DNA from: Verrucomicrobiia bacterium | Lineage (GTDB): Bacteria > Verrucomicrobiota > Verrucomicrobiia > Limisphaerales > Pedosphaeraceae | Reading direction: 5' to 3' | Assembly (NCBI GenBank): GCA_036268055.1 | Contig: DATAUW010000011.1 | Span: forward strand, 206,436 to 270,435 | DNA length: 64,000 bases | Part shown: one piece after another, positions 27,348 through 36,064 of the stretch | How positions within the stretch are numbered: position 1 is the stretch's first letter | Layout of the letters: every line of letters begins with the position of its first letter | Notes under the pieces: model-generated | Database searches by the model: none | The model's input: only the letters and a program-made list of their open reading frames with translations | What the model was told of the DNA's origin: nothing | Program-made: the position numbers and the translations under genes

Positions 27348-28475
27348 ATGCCAACCCTTGCCACGACCGTTGACGGATTAAAATTGCCGAATCCCTTTGT
27401 CATCGGCTCCGGCCCGCCCGGCACGAACCTCAACGTGATCTTCAAGGCGTTCCAGGAAGGCTGGGGCGCGGTCATCGCGAAGACCGTGAGCCTGGATGCT
27501 TCGAAGGTCGTCAACGTCACGCCGCGTTATGGAAAATTGCTCGCGCAAAGCGGCGAAGTTGTGGGCTGGGAAAATATCGAGTTGATCAGCGACCGGCCGT
27601 TCAAGCTTTGGGAGGACGAATTTAAAAAATGCAAAGACCAATTTCCCGATCGCATCCTCATCGCTTCCATCATGGAGGAATATCGCAAGGACGCGTGGGT
27701 GGAAATTGTGGAGCGCTGCCAGAACGTGGGCGTGGATGCGTTTGAGTTGAATTTTTCGTGCCCGCACGGTTTGCCGGAACGCAAGATGGGCGCGGCGATG
27801 GGGCAGGACCCGGACGTGCTGGAGGAAGTTTGCGGCTGGGTGATGAAGGCGGCGAAGATACCGGTGTGGGCGAAGATGACGCCGAACGTCACGCACATCG
27901 AAGACCCAACGCGCGCGGCCTTGCGTGGCGGCGTGACGGGCATCAGCGCGATCAACACGATCCGCAGTGTCATCGGCGTGAATCTGGATACGCTGCGACC
28001 CGAGCCGAGCGTGGAAGGTTACACGACGCCGGGCGGTTATTCGTGCAAGGCGGTGAAACCGATCGCGCTGCGGATGGTGATGGAAATCGCGCAGGTGATT
28101 CGCCACGAATTTCCCGGGCGTTCGCTGTCGGGCCTTGGCGGGGTCGAGAGCGGGAACGACGCGGCGCAATTTATTTTGCTGGGCTCGGACACGGTGCAGG
28201 TTTGCACGGGCGTGATGAAATTCGGCTACGAATGCGTGAAGCCGATGTGCGAGGAATTGCTCGCGTTCATGGAGAAGCATCAATTTGAAACGCTCGCGGA
28301 TTTCAAGGGCAAGAGCCTTGATTATTTCACGACCCACGCCGACCTGGTGAAACGCCAGCAGGAACGCAAGGCCGCGCAAAAAGCCGCCGCCCCGAAAAAA
28401 GACGTCGTGAAGGCCGATGGCGAATGGCGCGGGGATGAATTCGTGAAGCAGTCGGATGCGCTGTCGCGCGGCTAA
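27348..28475 (+). CDS. preA: Dihydropyrimidine dehydrogenase catalytic subunit (PreA-like), without ferredoxin domain
   Basis: 375 residues. FMN TIM-barrel enzyme reducing uracil/thymine to the 5,6-dihydro forms. Recognisable blocks are NPFVIGSGPPGTNLNVIFKA, GWGAVIAKTVSLD, ELNFSCPHGLPERKMG, AKMTPNVTHIEDPTRAAL, GISAINTIRSVIGVNLDT and LSGLGGVESGNDAAQFIL. Two things are odd. The C-terminus ends in a Lys/Ala linker and KADGEWRGDEFVKQSDAL with no cysteines, so the two 4Fe-4S clusters of E. coli PreA are missing, and no PreT is present. The loop reads MGAAMGQDP where mammalian DPD has its active-site cysteine (from memory of that alignment). Confidence 0.9.
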   Translation: MPTLATTVDGLKLPNPFVIGSGPPGTNLNVIFKAFQEGWGAVIAKTVSLDASKVVNVTPRYGKLLAQSGEVVGWENIELISDRPFKLWEDEFKKCKDQFPDRILIASIMEEYRKDAWVEIVERCQNVGVDAFELNFSCPHGLPERKMGAAMGQDPDVLEEVCGWVMKAAKIPVWAKMTPNVTHIEDPTRAALRGGVTGISAINTIRSVIGVNLDTLRPEPSVEGYTTPGGYSCKAVKPIALRMVMEIAQVIRHEFPGRSLSGLGGVESGNDAAQFILLGSDTVQVCTGVMKFGYECVKPMCEELLAFMEKHQFETLADFKGKSLDYFTTHADLVKRQQERKAAQKAAAPKKDVVKADGEWRGDEFVKQSDALSRG

Positions 28476-28675
28476 AAAATCAAATCTGTGTACGAGTTTC
28501 GGAATATGGATAAGCGCATGGAAAAGGCGGCAACTTATCGTTGTCTGTGTTGTGGCGAATAAAAGGTCTGTGAGAAAACCGCTTACAAATGAGATTTAAG
28601 GAAAACCAAATAGATTCGTCTGCTACGCAATACTTTTGGAAATCGCGATTTGTAGTGTCGCGCATGTTCATCCAA

Positions 28676-29270
28676 CGCTTCTCATTAACCCCCAGCTTTA
28701 GGTGGGGGTCGCACGAGCGCGTGACGCAGAAACCGTTTTAACGGTTTCCCTACCCATGTCACACAACTCCTACTCGCGTTGCTGGCTCCATCTAGTGTGG
28801 GCCACGCATGCTCGTGAGCGTCTGCTGCCGCCGGGCGCGGCGGTGAAAGTTTCCGACTTCCTGACTCAATATGCGCGGGACAAGGGGCTGTACATGAAAA
28901 TAAATTTCGTGAATGCCGATCACGTCCATACATTGATTGATCTTCCAACGAATATGACCATTGAGGACGCGGCGCAATTATTCAAAGGCGCTTCGTCGCA
29001 TTGGATCAACTCAAGCAACCTGATTCGTGGGAAATTTGCGTGGGGAAAAGGTTATGGCGCCTTCTCGGTTTCGCAATCGGATGTGGCGCGCGTTGCTGAG
29101 TATATATCCGACCAGGCGGAGCATCATCGCACCAAGTCTTTCGCTGAAGAGTATGAGCGGTTTGTGAAGGTGTATGGGTTGGTTTGGCGCGGGGAGGAAA
29201 CTGTTAAAACGGTTTCTGCGTCGCGCGCGTCGGTGGTCCCCTCGCTGAAGCGAGGGGTTAATGAGAAGCG
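28676..29270 (+). mobile_element. IS200/RAYT-type element with imperfect terminal inverted repeats
   Basis: The flanks 28676-28749 and 29196-29270 are imperfect reverse complements of each other over about 74 bp. They share CGCTTCTCATTAACCCC and GACGCAGAAACCGTTTTAAC. Each flank carries its own GC hairpin: CCCCCA/TGGGGG at 28689-28708 on the left, and CCCCTCGCT/AGCGAGGGG at 29238-29257 on the right. Subterminal hairpins around a Y1 transposase are the hallmark of IS200/IS605-like and REP-associated elements. The element sits between preA and mmsA. Confidence 0.75.
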
Positions 29271-29301
29271 CTCGGTTGGTGGGCGCTCTCGACAAATGTA
29301 A
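28756..29301 (+). CDS. tnpA: Y1 transposase, IS200-like / REP-associated tyrosine transposase
   Basis: 181 residues from the ATG at 28756. Single-strand transposase with the HUH motif NADHVHTLIDLP near residue 55 and the nucleophile tyrosine in ARVAEYISDQAEHHRTKSF near residue 118, the pattern YI-x2-Q-x2-HH being typical of the family. The N-terminus (SYSRCWLHLVWATHARER) is also typical. The reading frame runs into and through the right inverted repeat, so the last 35 or so residues are encoded by the element end and may be dispensable. No frameshift is seen, so the enzyme may be active. Confidence 0.88.
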   Translation: MSHNSYSRCWLHLVWATHARERLLPPGAAVKVSDFLTQYARDKGLYMKINFVNADHVHTLIDLPTNMTIEDAAQLFKGASSHWINSSNLIRGKFAWGKGYGAFSVSQSDVARVAEYISDQAEHHRTKSFAEEYERFVKVYGLVWRGEETVKTVSASRASVVPSLKRGVNEKRSVGGRSRQM

Positions 29302-29353
29302 AAATAGTCGCGAACTGTAATTCATCATGAACCTAATTCAAACCGTTGCTTTC

Positions 29354-29393
29354 AACCATACATGCGATCGTCTTCGGAAGGTTATGCATGGTT
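29354..29393. promoter_or_regulatory. Inverted repeat upstream of the dehydrogenase gene
   Basis: AACCATACAT at 29354 and its near complement ATGCATGGTT at 29384 (9 of 10 positions) flank a 20-nt centre with a small TCTTCGGAAG hairpin. It lies about 120 bp before mmsA. It could be an operator or a remnant structure. Confidence 0.3.
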
Positions 29394-29507
29394 TTGTTTA
29401 ATTATTTCGGTGTGGGCACGCCAGAGCCAAACCGTAATGACGTATCAAGTCAAAAGCATGAATCAAAAATTTGTGATCGGGATTTTTTAATTTAGAATAA
29501 TTGAATT

Positions 29508-30998
29508 ATGAGCACTCTTACACCTTGCCCGCATTTTATTGGCGGCGAATGGCGCGCCGCGACGGGCGGCGCGACGACGCCGGTTTTTAATCCTTCCACT
29601 GGCGAGGTCATCGCTGAATGTCCGGTCGGCACGGCGGCGGATGTCAAGGCGGCAGTGGAGGCGGCGGCGGCGGCGTTTCCGGCGTGGCGCGATACGCCGC
29701 CGGTCGAGCGCGCGCGGGTGTTCTTCCGTTTGCGCCAACTGGTCGAGCAAAATTTCGACAAGCTTTGCCAGGTGGTTACGCGTGAGCACGGCAAGACTCA
29801 CGCCGAGGCGCGCGGCAGTGTTTTTCGCGGCATCGAAAATATTGAATACGCTTGCGGCATCCCTTCGCTGCTCATGGGCGACACGCTGGAGAATCTCGCG
29901 CGCGGGGTGGATTGCGAGACGCATCATCAGCCGCTGGGCGTTTGTGCGGGCATCACGCCGTTTAATTTTCCGCTGATGGTTCCGCTATGGATGTTTCCGG
30001 TGGCCATCGCCTGCGGAAATACGTTTGTGCTCAAGCCGAGCGAAAAAGTTCCGTTGAGCGCGATCCTGCTGGGCGAACTGCTGGAGCAGGCGGGCTTGCC
30101 GAAGGGCGTTTTCAATATCGTTCACGGCGGGCGCGACTGCGTGGACGCCTTGCTCACGCATCCGCAGGTGCGCGCGATTTCGTTTGTCGGTTCGTCGCCG
30201 ATTGCGAAATACATTTACGAAACCGGGACGCGCAATGGCAAACGCGTTCAGGCCAATGGCGGCGCGAAAAATTACATCGTCATCATGCCGGATGCGGATA
30301 TGGGGAAGAGCGTGGAGAATCTCGCGACGGCGGCGTTTGGTTGCGCGGGCGAGCGTTGCATGGCGGGTTCGACGGCGCTGCCGGTCGGCAAGGCGGCGGA
30401 GCGTTTGATGCCCGCGCTGATCGAAGCGGCGCGCGCCATCAAGGTTGGCCCGACGGACCGCGCGGCGCAGCCGGACATGGGGCCGGTCATCACCGCGCAG
30501 CATCGCGACCGCGTTTTGAGTTTACTGGCCAGCGGTGAGAAGGAAGGCGCGAAGCTGGTTTGCGATGGGCGCGAGGTGAAAATTCCCGACGCGCCCAAGG
30601 GTTTTTTCGTCGGCGCAACGGTCGTGGATAATGTGCAAACGACGATGACGCTGGCGCGGGAGGAAGTTTTTGGGCCGGTGTTGAATGTCATGCGCATGGA
30701 GGATCTTGACCAGGCGATTGCGCAGGCGAACAAATCTTCTTTCGGCAACGGCGCGAGCATTTTCACAAATTCCGGCATGGCGGCGCGGGAGTTCAAGCAT
30801 CGCGTGAAGGCCGGCATGGTAGGCATCAACGTGGGTGTGCCCGCGACGATGGCGATGTTCGCGTTCACGGGTTGGGACGATTCCTTCTACGGCGATCTGC
30901 ACATCCAAGGGCGCGAAGGCGTGCAATTTTTTACGCAACAAAAAGTTGTCACGACGCGCTGGTTTAGCGAAGGTGTGGGGGATGTGTGGAAAAAATAA
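29508..30998 (+). CDS. mmsA: CoA-acylating methylmalonate/malonate-semialdehyde dehydrogenase
   Basis: 496-residue NAD-dependent aldehyde dehydrogenase. The nucleophile is in FGCAGERCMAGSTAL (second Cys), and the nucleotide site is FVGSSPIAKYIYETG. The N-terminal HFIGGEWRAATGG and the C-terminal FTGWDDSFYGDLHIQGREGV are strongly characteristic of the MmsA (iolA) subgroup, which forms acetyl-CoA or propionyl-CoA and lacks the general-base Glu of other ALDHs. In this island it would oxidise malonate semialdehyde from beta-alanine, or methylmalonate semialdehyde from thymine. The next gene follows after 44 bp. Confidence 0.93.
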   Translation: MSTLTPCPHFIGGEWRAATGGATTPVFNPSTGEVIAECPVGTAADVKAAVEAAAAAFPAWRDTPPVERARVFFRLRQLVEQNFDKLCQVVTREHGKTHAEARGSVFRGIENIEYACGIPSLLMGDTLENLARGVDCETHHQPLGVCAGITPFNFPLMVPLWMFPVAIACGNTFVLKPSEKVPLSAILLGELLEQAGLPKGVFNIVHGGRDCVDALLTHPQVRAISFVGSSPIAKYIYETGTRNGKRVQANGGAKNYIVIMPDADMGKSVENLATAAFGCAGERCMAGSTALPVGKAAERLMPALIEAARAIKVGPTDRAAQPDMGPVITAQHRDRVLSLLASGEKEGAKLVCDGREVKIPDAPKGFFVGATVVDNVQTTMTLAREEVFGPVLNVMRMEDLDQAIAQANKSSFGNGASIFTNSGMAAREFKHRVKAGMVGINVGVPATMAMFAFTGWDDSFYGDLHIQGREGVQFFTQQKVVTTRWFSEGVGDVWKK

Positions 30999-31009
30999 TA
31001 CCAGAAAGA

Positions 31010-31024
31010 TCAGATCGGATCTGA
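31010..31024. repeat. Perfect short palindrome between mmsA and the next gene
   Basis: TCAGATC-G-GATCTGA has 7-bp arms, lies 12 bp after the mmsA stop and 18 bp before the next start. There is no T-tract, so it is not a terminator. An operator or mRNA-processing hairpin is possible. Confidence 0.35.
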
Positions 31025-31042
31025 GCAAAACGAGGAACGGCC

Positions 31043-31393
31043 GTGCCAGGTGAGGACGCGGCGCAATTCCATCAAATAGTGCTGGCGGCGGATGAGTTGC
31101 CGGCGTGGGTTCGGGAAAATGTTGGCAATGCCCGAAGCATTGATCAGCATGTTCTCAATCAAAGCTATCTTGATTTTTTGAAGGAACAGATTTCGCTTTC
31201 GCTGCGAGGTCCCAAGTGGTCGGAAGAGATGCAGAAACGCCACGATATTCTGGCGCCATTGCGCGGCAAGAAATTGATGAGCGGCATCATTATCGCCGGG
31301 GCGGACAACTGCTATCTCAAGCTGGATCCTGAAGCGAAACGCGTGCTTTATTGGGACATTTATCAAACCAAGAAAAAACCGGCAACCCCCTGA
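31043..31393 (+). CDS. Conserved-looking small protein in the pyrimidine operon, unknown function
   Basis: 116 residues with a GTG start at 31043. It ends 3 bp before the dihydropyrimidinase start, so it is clearly part of that transcript. The sequence is soluble and mixed: EDAAQFHQIVLAADELPAWV, then VLNQSYLDFLKEQISLSL, WSEEMQKRHDILAPLRGKKL and a final beta-rich part (SGIIIAGADNCYLKLDPEAK, RVLYWDIYQ) with one Cys. No family was recognised. Its location suggests an accessory role in pyrimidine degradation, but this is inference from position only. Confidence 0.6.
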   Translation: MPGEDAAQFHQIVLAADELPAWVRENVGNARSIDQHVLNQSYLDFLKEQISLSLRGPKWSEEMQKRHDILAPLRGKKLMSGIIIAGADNCYLKLDPEAKRVLYWDIYQTKKKPATP

Positions 31394-31396
31394 ATT

Positions 31397-32779
31397 ATGT
31401 CGCTCTTGATAAAAAATGGCGAGATCGTCACGGCCAGCGAACGCTACGTCGCGGATATTTTTTGCGAAGGCGAAACCATCACGCGGATTGATCGCAATAT
31501 CGCCGCGCCCGCGGGCGCCGAGGTGATTGATGCCACCGGCAAATTTGTCTTTCCCGGGTTCATTGATCCGCACGTGCATATATATCTGCCGTTCATGGGC
31601 ACGTATTCGAAGGACACCTACGAGACGGGCAGCAAGGCCGCGCTCGCGGGCGGCACGACGACGCTGATCGAGATGTGCTGCCCGGCGCGGCAGGACGAGG
31701 CGCTGGCGGGATTTGAATTGTGGATGTCGCAGGCGGCGGGAAAATCGGCGTGCGACTTTACGTTTCACATGGGCGTGACGAAGTTCGACGCGAACACGGA
31801 AAAGCAACTGCGCGAAATCGTGCGCCGCGGCATCAGTTCGTTCAAAATTTTTCTGGCGTACAAAGGCGCGTTCGGGATTGACGATGCGGAGTTGTATCGC
31901 ACGCTCAAGCTCGCGAAGGAGTTGGGTGTCATCGTGACGGCGCATTGCGAAAACGAAACGCTCGTGGCGGAGCGGCAAAAAGAATTGCTCGCGGCGGGCA
32001 AGACCGATCCGGCGCAACATCACGAGAGCCGTCCGCCGATCGTGGAAGCCGAAGGCGTGCACCACTTGATGACGTTCGCGGAAATCACGGGCGCGGCGAC
32101 TTACATCGTGCATTTGAGCTGTGAAGAGGCGTTGAAGGAAGCGATTGCGGCGCGCGAACGCGGCGTGCGCGTCAATGTCGAGACGCTGATCCAATATCTC
32201 GTGCTCGATAAAAGTTACGCGGAGAAACCGAATTTTGAGGGCGCGAAATACGTGATGTCGCCGCCGCTGCGCGATGTGAAAAATCAAACGGTGTTGTGGA
32301 ATGGTCTGCGTTCCGGTTTGGTGAATACAGTCGCGACGGACCATGCGCCATTTGATTTCAACGGCCAGAAACCAATGGGCAAAGATGATTTCACGAAGAT
32401 TCCCAATGGCATTCCGTCGCTGGAGGAACGCGTCAATTTGCTTTACACGCATGGAGTGAAAACGGGGAAGATTGATTTGCATACGTTCGTGAATGTGGGC
32501 AGCACACAGGTCGCGAAGCTGTTCGATTTGTTCCCGCGCAAAGGCACGATCCAGCCGGGCAGCGATGCCGATCTCGTGGTTTATGATCCGAATTATCGCG
32601 GCACGATTTCAGCGAAGACGCAGATGATGAATGTGGATTACAGCGCGTTTGAAGGATGGAAGCTTGAGGGGCGTCCGAGCGTGGTGACTGTGCGCGGAGA
32701 AGTCGCGGTGCGGGAGGGGAAATTTGTGGGGAAGGTTGGGCGCGGGAAATTTCTTGAGCGCAAGCCGAGTCATTTTTGA
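31397..32779 (+). CDS. hydA: Dihydropyrimidinase
   Basis: 460-residue cyclic amidohydrolase that opens dihydrouracil or dihydrothymine to N-carbamoyl-beta-amino acids. Metal-site motifs are FPGFIDPHVHIYLPFMGTY (HxH), SFKIFLAYKG (lysine expected to be carboxylated), VTAHCENETL, YIVHLSCEEALK and ATDHAPFDFNGQK (Asp ligand). The ending with IQPGSDADLVVYDPNYRGTI and YSAFEGWKLEGRP is typical of hydantoinases/dihydropyrimidinases and distinguishes it from the allantoinase at 22395. It supplies the substrate of the probable beta-ureidopropionase at 25939. Confidence 0.94.
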   Translation: MSLLIKNGEIVTASERYVADIFCEGETITRIDRNIAAPAGAEVIDATGKFVFPGFIDPHVHIYLPFMGTYSKDTYETGSKAALAGGTTTLIEMCCPARQDEALAGFELWMSQAAGKSACDFTFHMGVTKFDANTEKQLREIVRRGISSFKIFLAYKGAFGIDDAELYRTLKLAKELGVIVTAHCENETLVAERQKELLAAGKTDPAQHHESRPPIVEAEGVHHLMTFAEITGAATYIVHLSCEEALKEAIAARERGVRVNVETLIQYLVLDKSYAEKPNFEGAKYVMSPPLRDVKNQTVLWNGLRSGLVNTVATDHAPFDFNGQKPMGKDDFTKIPNGIPSLEERVNLLYTHGVKTGKIDLHTFVNVGSTQVAKLFDLFPRKGTIQPGSDADLVVYDPNYRGTISAKTQMMNVDYSAFEGWKLEGRPSVVTVRGEVAVREGKFVGKVGRGKFLERKPSHF

Positions 32780-32984
32780 TTATCTTTGCAGGGCGATAGT
32801 TAAATAATCTTCGTTGAGACTCGGCACACGGTGCATCATCAAGCGCGCCCCCTCCCCGGCCCTCCCCCGCAACTTCGTTGCAGGAGAGGGAGAAGAAGCG
32901 CGGGAGTTTTTGCGGTATTTTATTGCGTGTGCGAGCGGTGACTAATTTCCGCATGGGTGAATTTTAAGCTGGGGAAATAGTTAC

Positions 32985-33007
32985 GGCTCGCGAGTACGCT
33001 CGCCCTC
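32985..33007. repeat. 23-bp dispersed repeat, copy 2
   Basis: Exact reverse complement of 13703-13725, with core CTCGCGAG. The two copies are 19 kb apart and both lie between genes. Confidence 0.75.
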
Positions 33008-33015
33008 GCATTAAA

Positions 33016-33041
33016 ACGGCGGCCATGGACCGCCGCTACAG
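33016..33041. repeat. Palindromic dispersed repeat, copy 1
   Basis: CGGCGG-CCATGGA-CCGCCG followed by CTACAG. A diverged copy is at 36895-36920 with the same layout. Confidence 0.6.
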
Positions 33042-33092
33042 TTTCAACGAGGGCTTGATTTTACGTGGGTTTCCTGCGTTCATCTTTTTCCA

Positions 33093-34598
33093 ATGACCGC
33101 GCCGTCGCGGTTTTACCTACGAATGAATCCCACTGATATCGGGGCATTGGAACAAAGCTCGCTTTACAGCCCCGACCTCGCACCTGTCCCGATTGAGCGG
33201 CGCAAATGGTCCATGTGGAATTTCGCCGCGCTGTGGATTTCGATGGCGGCGTGCATCCCGACTTACATGCTGGCGTCGTCGCTGATCGGCGAGGGCATGA
33301 ATTGGTCGCAAGCCATTCTCACGATCTTTCTAGCGAACGTCATCGTGCTCATACCGATGATTCTCAACGCGCACGCGGGCACACGCTACGGAATTCCGTT
33401 TCCGGTTTTTTGCCGCGCGGCATTTGGCACGAAGGGCGCAAATGTTCCGGCGCTGTTGCGCGCGCTGGTCGCGTGCGGATGGTTCGGCATCCAGACGTGG
33501 ATCGGTGGAAATGCGATTTATAAAATTCTCGGCATCTTCGTGCCCGCGCTGGCGAGCGGCTCGGCGGCGAATGAATTCGGCATCACGCCGGCGCAGTTCG
33601 TTTGCTTCATGTTTTTTTGGGCGATCAACATGCTCATCATCTACAAGGGCATTGATTCCATTCGCGTGCTGCTGAGCATCAAGGCGCCGCTCCTGATCGT
33701 GCTGGGATTGGCGCTGCTTGCGTGGGCGTATCATTACGCGGGCGGCTTCGGGCCGATTCTTTCGCAGCCCTCGGTGTTCGCGCCGGGGCAGCCGAAGGCG
33801 GGACAATTCTTCGGATTCTTCGTGCCGGCGTTGACGGGCATGATCGGCTTTTGGGCGACGCTTTCGCTCAACATCCCCGACTTCTCGCGTTATGCGCGTT
33901 CGCAGCGCGACCAAGTGCTGGGGCAAACGATTGGCTTGCCGTTCACGATGGCGTTGTATGCGTTCATCGGCGTGGCCGTGACTTCGGCGACCACTATTAT
34001 ATACGGCACGACGATTTGGGACCCGGTGGACGTGCTCACGCGTTTCAAAAATCCGGTGGTGCTCATCATTGCGATGCTGGCCTTGTGCATCGCCACGCTC
34101 GCGACCAACATCGCGGCGAACGTCGTGAGTCCCGCGAATGACTTTGCGCATCTGGCGCCGCGAAACATTTCATTTCGCACCGGTGGGTTTATAACGGGTA
34201 TCATCGGTGTGCTCATCATGCCGTGGAAACTGGTGGCCGATCCTTCGGGATATATTTTTACCTGGCTGGTGGGTTATAGCGCGTTGCTCGGCCCGATTGG
34301 CGGGATCCTGATTGCGGATTATTTCGTTTTGCGGAGGCGGCAACTTTCGCTTACTGATTTGTACGATCCTGAAGGCGCTTATGTTTATACGAGCGGAATA
34401 AGCTGGGTGGCGATGGTTTCGCTCCTGCTCAGCATCTTGCCGAACCTGCCGGGATTTCTGATCACGATCAAAGCATGGCCGGCATCATGGCCCGCGCCGG
34501 AATTTTTTGTGACGCTGTACAGTTACGCGTGGTTTGTGGGTTTTGGGTTGGCGTTCGGACTCTATATCGGGTTGCGAAAAATTGCCGGTGCAAAATAA
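33093..34598 (+). CDS. NCS1 family nucleobase/allantoin:cation symporter
   Basis: 501 residues, about 12 membrane helices. The NCS1 N-terminal signature is SLYSPDLAPVPIERRKWSMW, followed by helix 1 (FAALWISMAACIPTYMLASS). The motif GIPFPVFCRAAFGTKGANVP and the Trp-rich helix CGWFGIQTWIGGNAIYKIL match Mhp1-type transporters, as does the loop GPIGGILIADYFVLRRRQL. The family imports uracil, allantoin, hydantoins or purines with Na+ or H+. Context fits uracil or allantoin uptake, but the choice cannot be made from sequence. An ATG at 33123 is a possible later start. Confidence 0.9.
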   Translation: MTAPSRFYLRMNPTDIGALEQSSLYSPDLAPVPIERRKWSMWNFAALWISMAACIPTYMLASSLIGEGMNWSQAILTIFLANVIVLIPMILNAHAGTRYGIPFPVFCRAAFGTKGANVPALLRALVACGWFGIQTWIGGNAIYKILGIFVPALASGSAANEFGITPAQFVCFMFFWAINMLIIYKGIDSIRVLLSIKAPLLIVLGLALLAWAYHYAGGFGPILSQPSVFAPGQPKAGQFFGFFVPALTGMIGFWATLSLNIPDFSRYARSQRDQVLGQTIGLPFTMALYAFIGVAVTSATTIIYGTTIWDPVDVLTRFKNPVVLIIAMLALCIATLATNIAANVVSPANDFAHLAPRNISFRTGGFITGIIGVLIMPWKLVADPSGYIFTWLVGYSALLGPIGGILIADYFVLRRRQLSLTDLYDPEGAYVYTSGISWVAMVSLLLSILPNLPGFLITIKAWPASWPAPEFFVTLYSYAWFVGFGLAFGLYIGLRKIAGAK

Positions 34599-34624
34599 CT
34601 TCATTGGCACAGCAAAATTAATAC

Positions 34625-34636
34625 TACGCATGCGTA
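34625..34636. promoter_or_regulatory. Palindrome TACGCATGCGTA upstream of the aminotransferase operon
   Basis: Perfect 12-bp palindrome 81 bp before the aminotransferase ATG, in an AT-rich gap. The region 27207-27218 in the divergent promoter of the same island matches at 10 of 12 positions. It is a candidate regulator site. Confidence 0.42.
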
Positions 34637-34716
34637 TCTCTATTTCCACAAAAGCATTCGTTTGGCTTGCCTGCCACCGCATGCGAGCGTAAGCTTTCTT
34701 TTTATATTATCGAGTT

Positions 34717-36057
34717 ATGAAAACACCGACATTGCCCGCTTTTGATTATCAACCGAAGCCTTATACCGGACCGTCGTCCGAAGAAGTTTTGCGTTTGCGC
34801 AAAGAGTTTTTGAGTCCCGCGCTTTTTCTTTATTACAAAAAGCCGGTGATGTTTGTCGAAGGCAAGGCGCAATATTTGTTCGATGAAAAAGGGCGGCGTT
34901 ACCTGGACGGCCTCGGCGGCATCGTCACCGTCAGCGTGGGGCATTGCCATCCGCACGTCGTGGAAGCGGTGCGCAAGCAAAATGAAACGCTCCAGCATTC
35001 GACGACGATTTATTTGCACCCGAACATTTCCGAGTACGCGCAGAAGCTCGCGTCGAAAATGCCGGGTGATTTGAAGGTGGTGTATTTCGTCAACTCCGGC
35101 TCCGAGGCGAACGACCTGGCGCTGCTGATGGCGCGCGCCTACACGGGCAATTACGACATGATCGCGCTGCGCAATTCGTATCACGGCGGCAATTCCTCGG
35201 GCATGTCGGTGACCTCGCACAACACCTGGAAATTTAACGTGCCGCACAGCTTCGGCGTGCATCACACCTTGACGCCCGATCCGTATCACGGCGCGTGGGG
35301 CCGCAACGATCCCGATGCCGGAAAAAAATACGCGGCGGATGTTAAGCAGGTGATTGAGTTCGCCACGTCGGGACAAGTGGCGGGCTTCATCGCGGAATCC
35401 ATCCAGGGCGTGGGCGGCGTGGTGGTGTTTCCCGACGGTTATTTGAAACATGCTTATGAGCACGTGCGCGCGGCGGGTGGCGTGTGCATCGCCGATGAAG
35501 TGCAAGCGGGTTTTGGCCGCACGGGCACGCATTTCTGGGGATTCGAAACGCAGGGCGTGATTCCCGACATCGTCACGATGGCGAAGGGCATCGGCAACGG
35601 CTGTCCGCTGGCGGCGGTGGTCACGACTCCGCAGATCGCGAGCGTGCTGGCGAAGCGAATTCATTTCAATACGTTCGGCGGCAACCCGGTAGTTTGCGCG
35701 CAGGGCAAGGCAGTGCTCGAAGTGATCGAAAAAGAAAATTTGCAGGCGAACGCCTTGAAGATCGGCAATTACATTCTCACCGGGCTCGAAAAATTGAAGG
35801 CGAAATACAACATCATTGGCGACGTGCGCGGCAAGGGTTTGATGCTGGGCATCGAACTGGTGAAAGATCGCACGACGAAAGAGCCGGCGAAATCGGAATG
35901 CGCGCAGGTGGTGGAAGTCTGCAAAGACCTGGGCTTGCTGGTCGGCAAGGGCGGCCTCTACGGCAGCGTGATTCGTTTCGCGCCGCCGATGTGCGTGACG
36001 CAGGCGGACGCGGATTTCATGCTCGAAGTGTTCGACGCCGCGTTCAGCACGCTCTGA
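34717..36057 (+). CDS. Class III aminotransferase (AGXT2-like, glyoxylate/beta-alanine)
   Basis: 446 residues. PLP-dependent transaminase with the PLP Lys in [16 protein letters not shown], the pyridine-binding Asp in [20 protein letters not shown], and the phosphate loop [16 protein letters not shown]. Overall wording ([40 protein letters not shown]) resembles alanine-glyoxylate aminotransferase 2. In animals that enzyme uses glyoxylate, beta-alanine and beta-aminoisobutyrate. Here it could turn glyoxylate from ureides into glycine while deaminating beta-alanine from uracil, linking the two branches. It is followed at 7 bp by puuD. Confidence 0.88.
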   Translation: MKTPTLPAFDYQPKPYTGPSSEEVLRLRKEFLSPALFLYYKKPVMFVEGKAQYLFDEKGRRYLDGLGGIVTVSVGHCHPHVVEAVRKQNETLQHSTTIYLHPNISEYAQKLASKMPGDLKVVYFVNSGSEANDLALLMARAYTGNYDMIALRNSYHGGNSSGMSVTSHNTWKFNVPHSFGVHHTLTPDPYHGAWGRNDPDAGKKYAADVKQVIEFATSGQVAGFIAESIQGVGGVVVFPDGYLKHAYEHVRAAGGVCIADEVQAGFGRTGTHFWGFETQGVIPDIVTMAKGIGNGCPLAAVVTTPQIASVLAKRIHFNTFGGNPVVCAQGKAVLEVIEKENLQANALKIGNYILTGLEKLKAKYNIIGDVRGKGLMLGIELVKDRTTKEPAKSECAQVVEVCKDLGLLVGKGGLYGSVIRFAPPMCVTQADADFMLEVFDAAFSTL

Positions 36058-36064
36058 CAATTAA

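Larger units (their letters stand above)
32780..33092. other. Intergenic region carrying dispersed repeats
   Basis: 313 bp without a gene. It contains a C-rich imperfect hairpin around 32861-32890 (GCAACTTCGTTGC core), a 23-bp dispersed repeat (32985-33007) and a 26-bp palindromic repeat (33016-33041). No clear promoter for the transporter gene was identified. Confidence 0.55.

Noticed and set aside
31010..32482. 490-codon minus-strand frame opposite dihydropyrimidinase
   Set aside because: Arg/His-rich composition typical of antisense frames, no motif, fully covered by a clear enzyme gene.
34702..36060. 452-codon minus-strand frame opposite the aminotransferase
   Set aside because: His/Arg-rich antisense frame with no domain.
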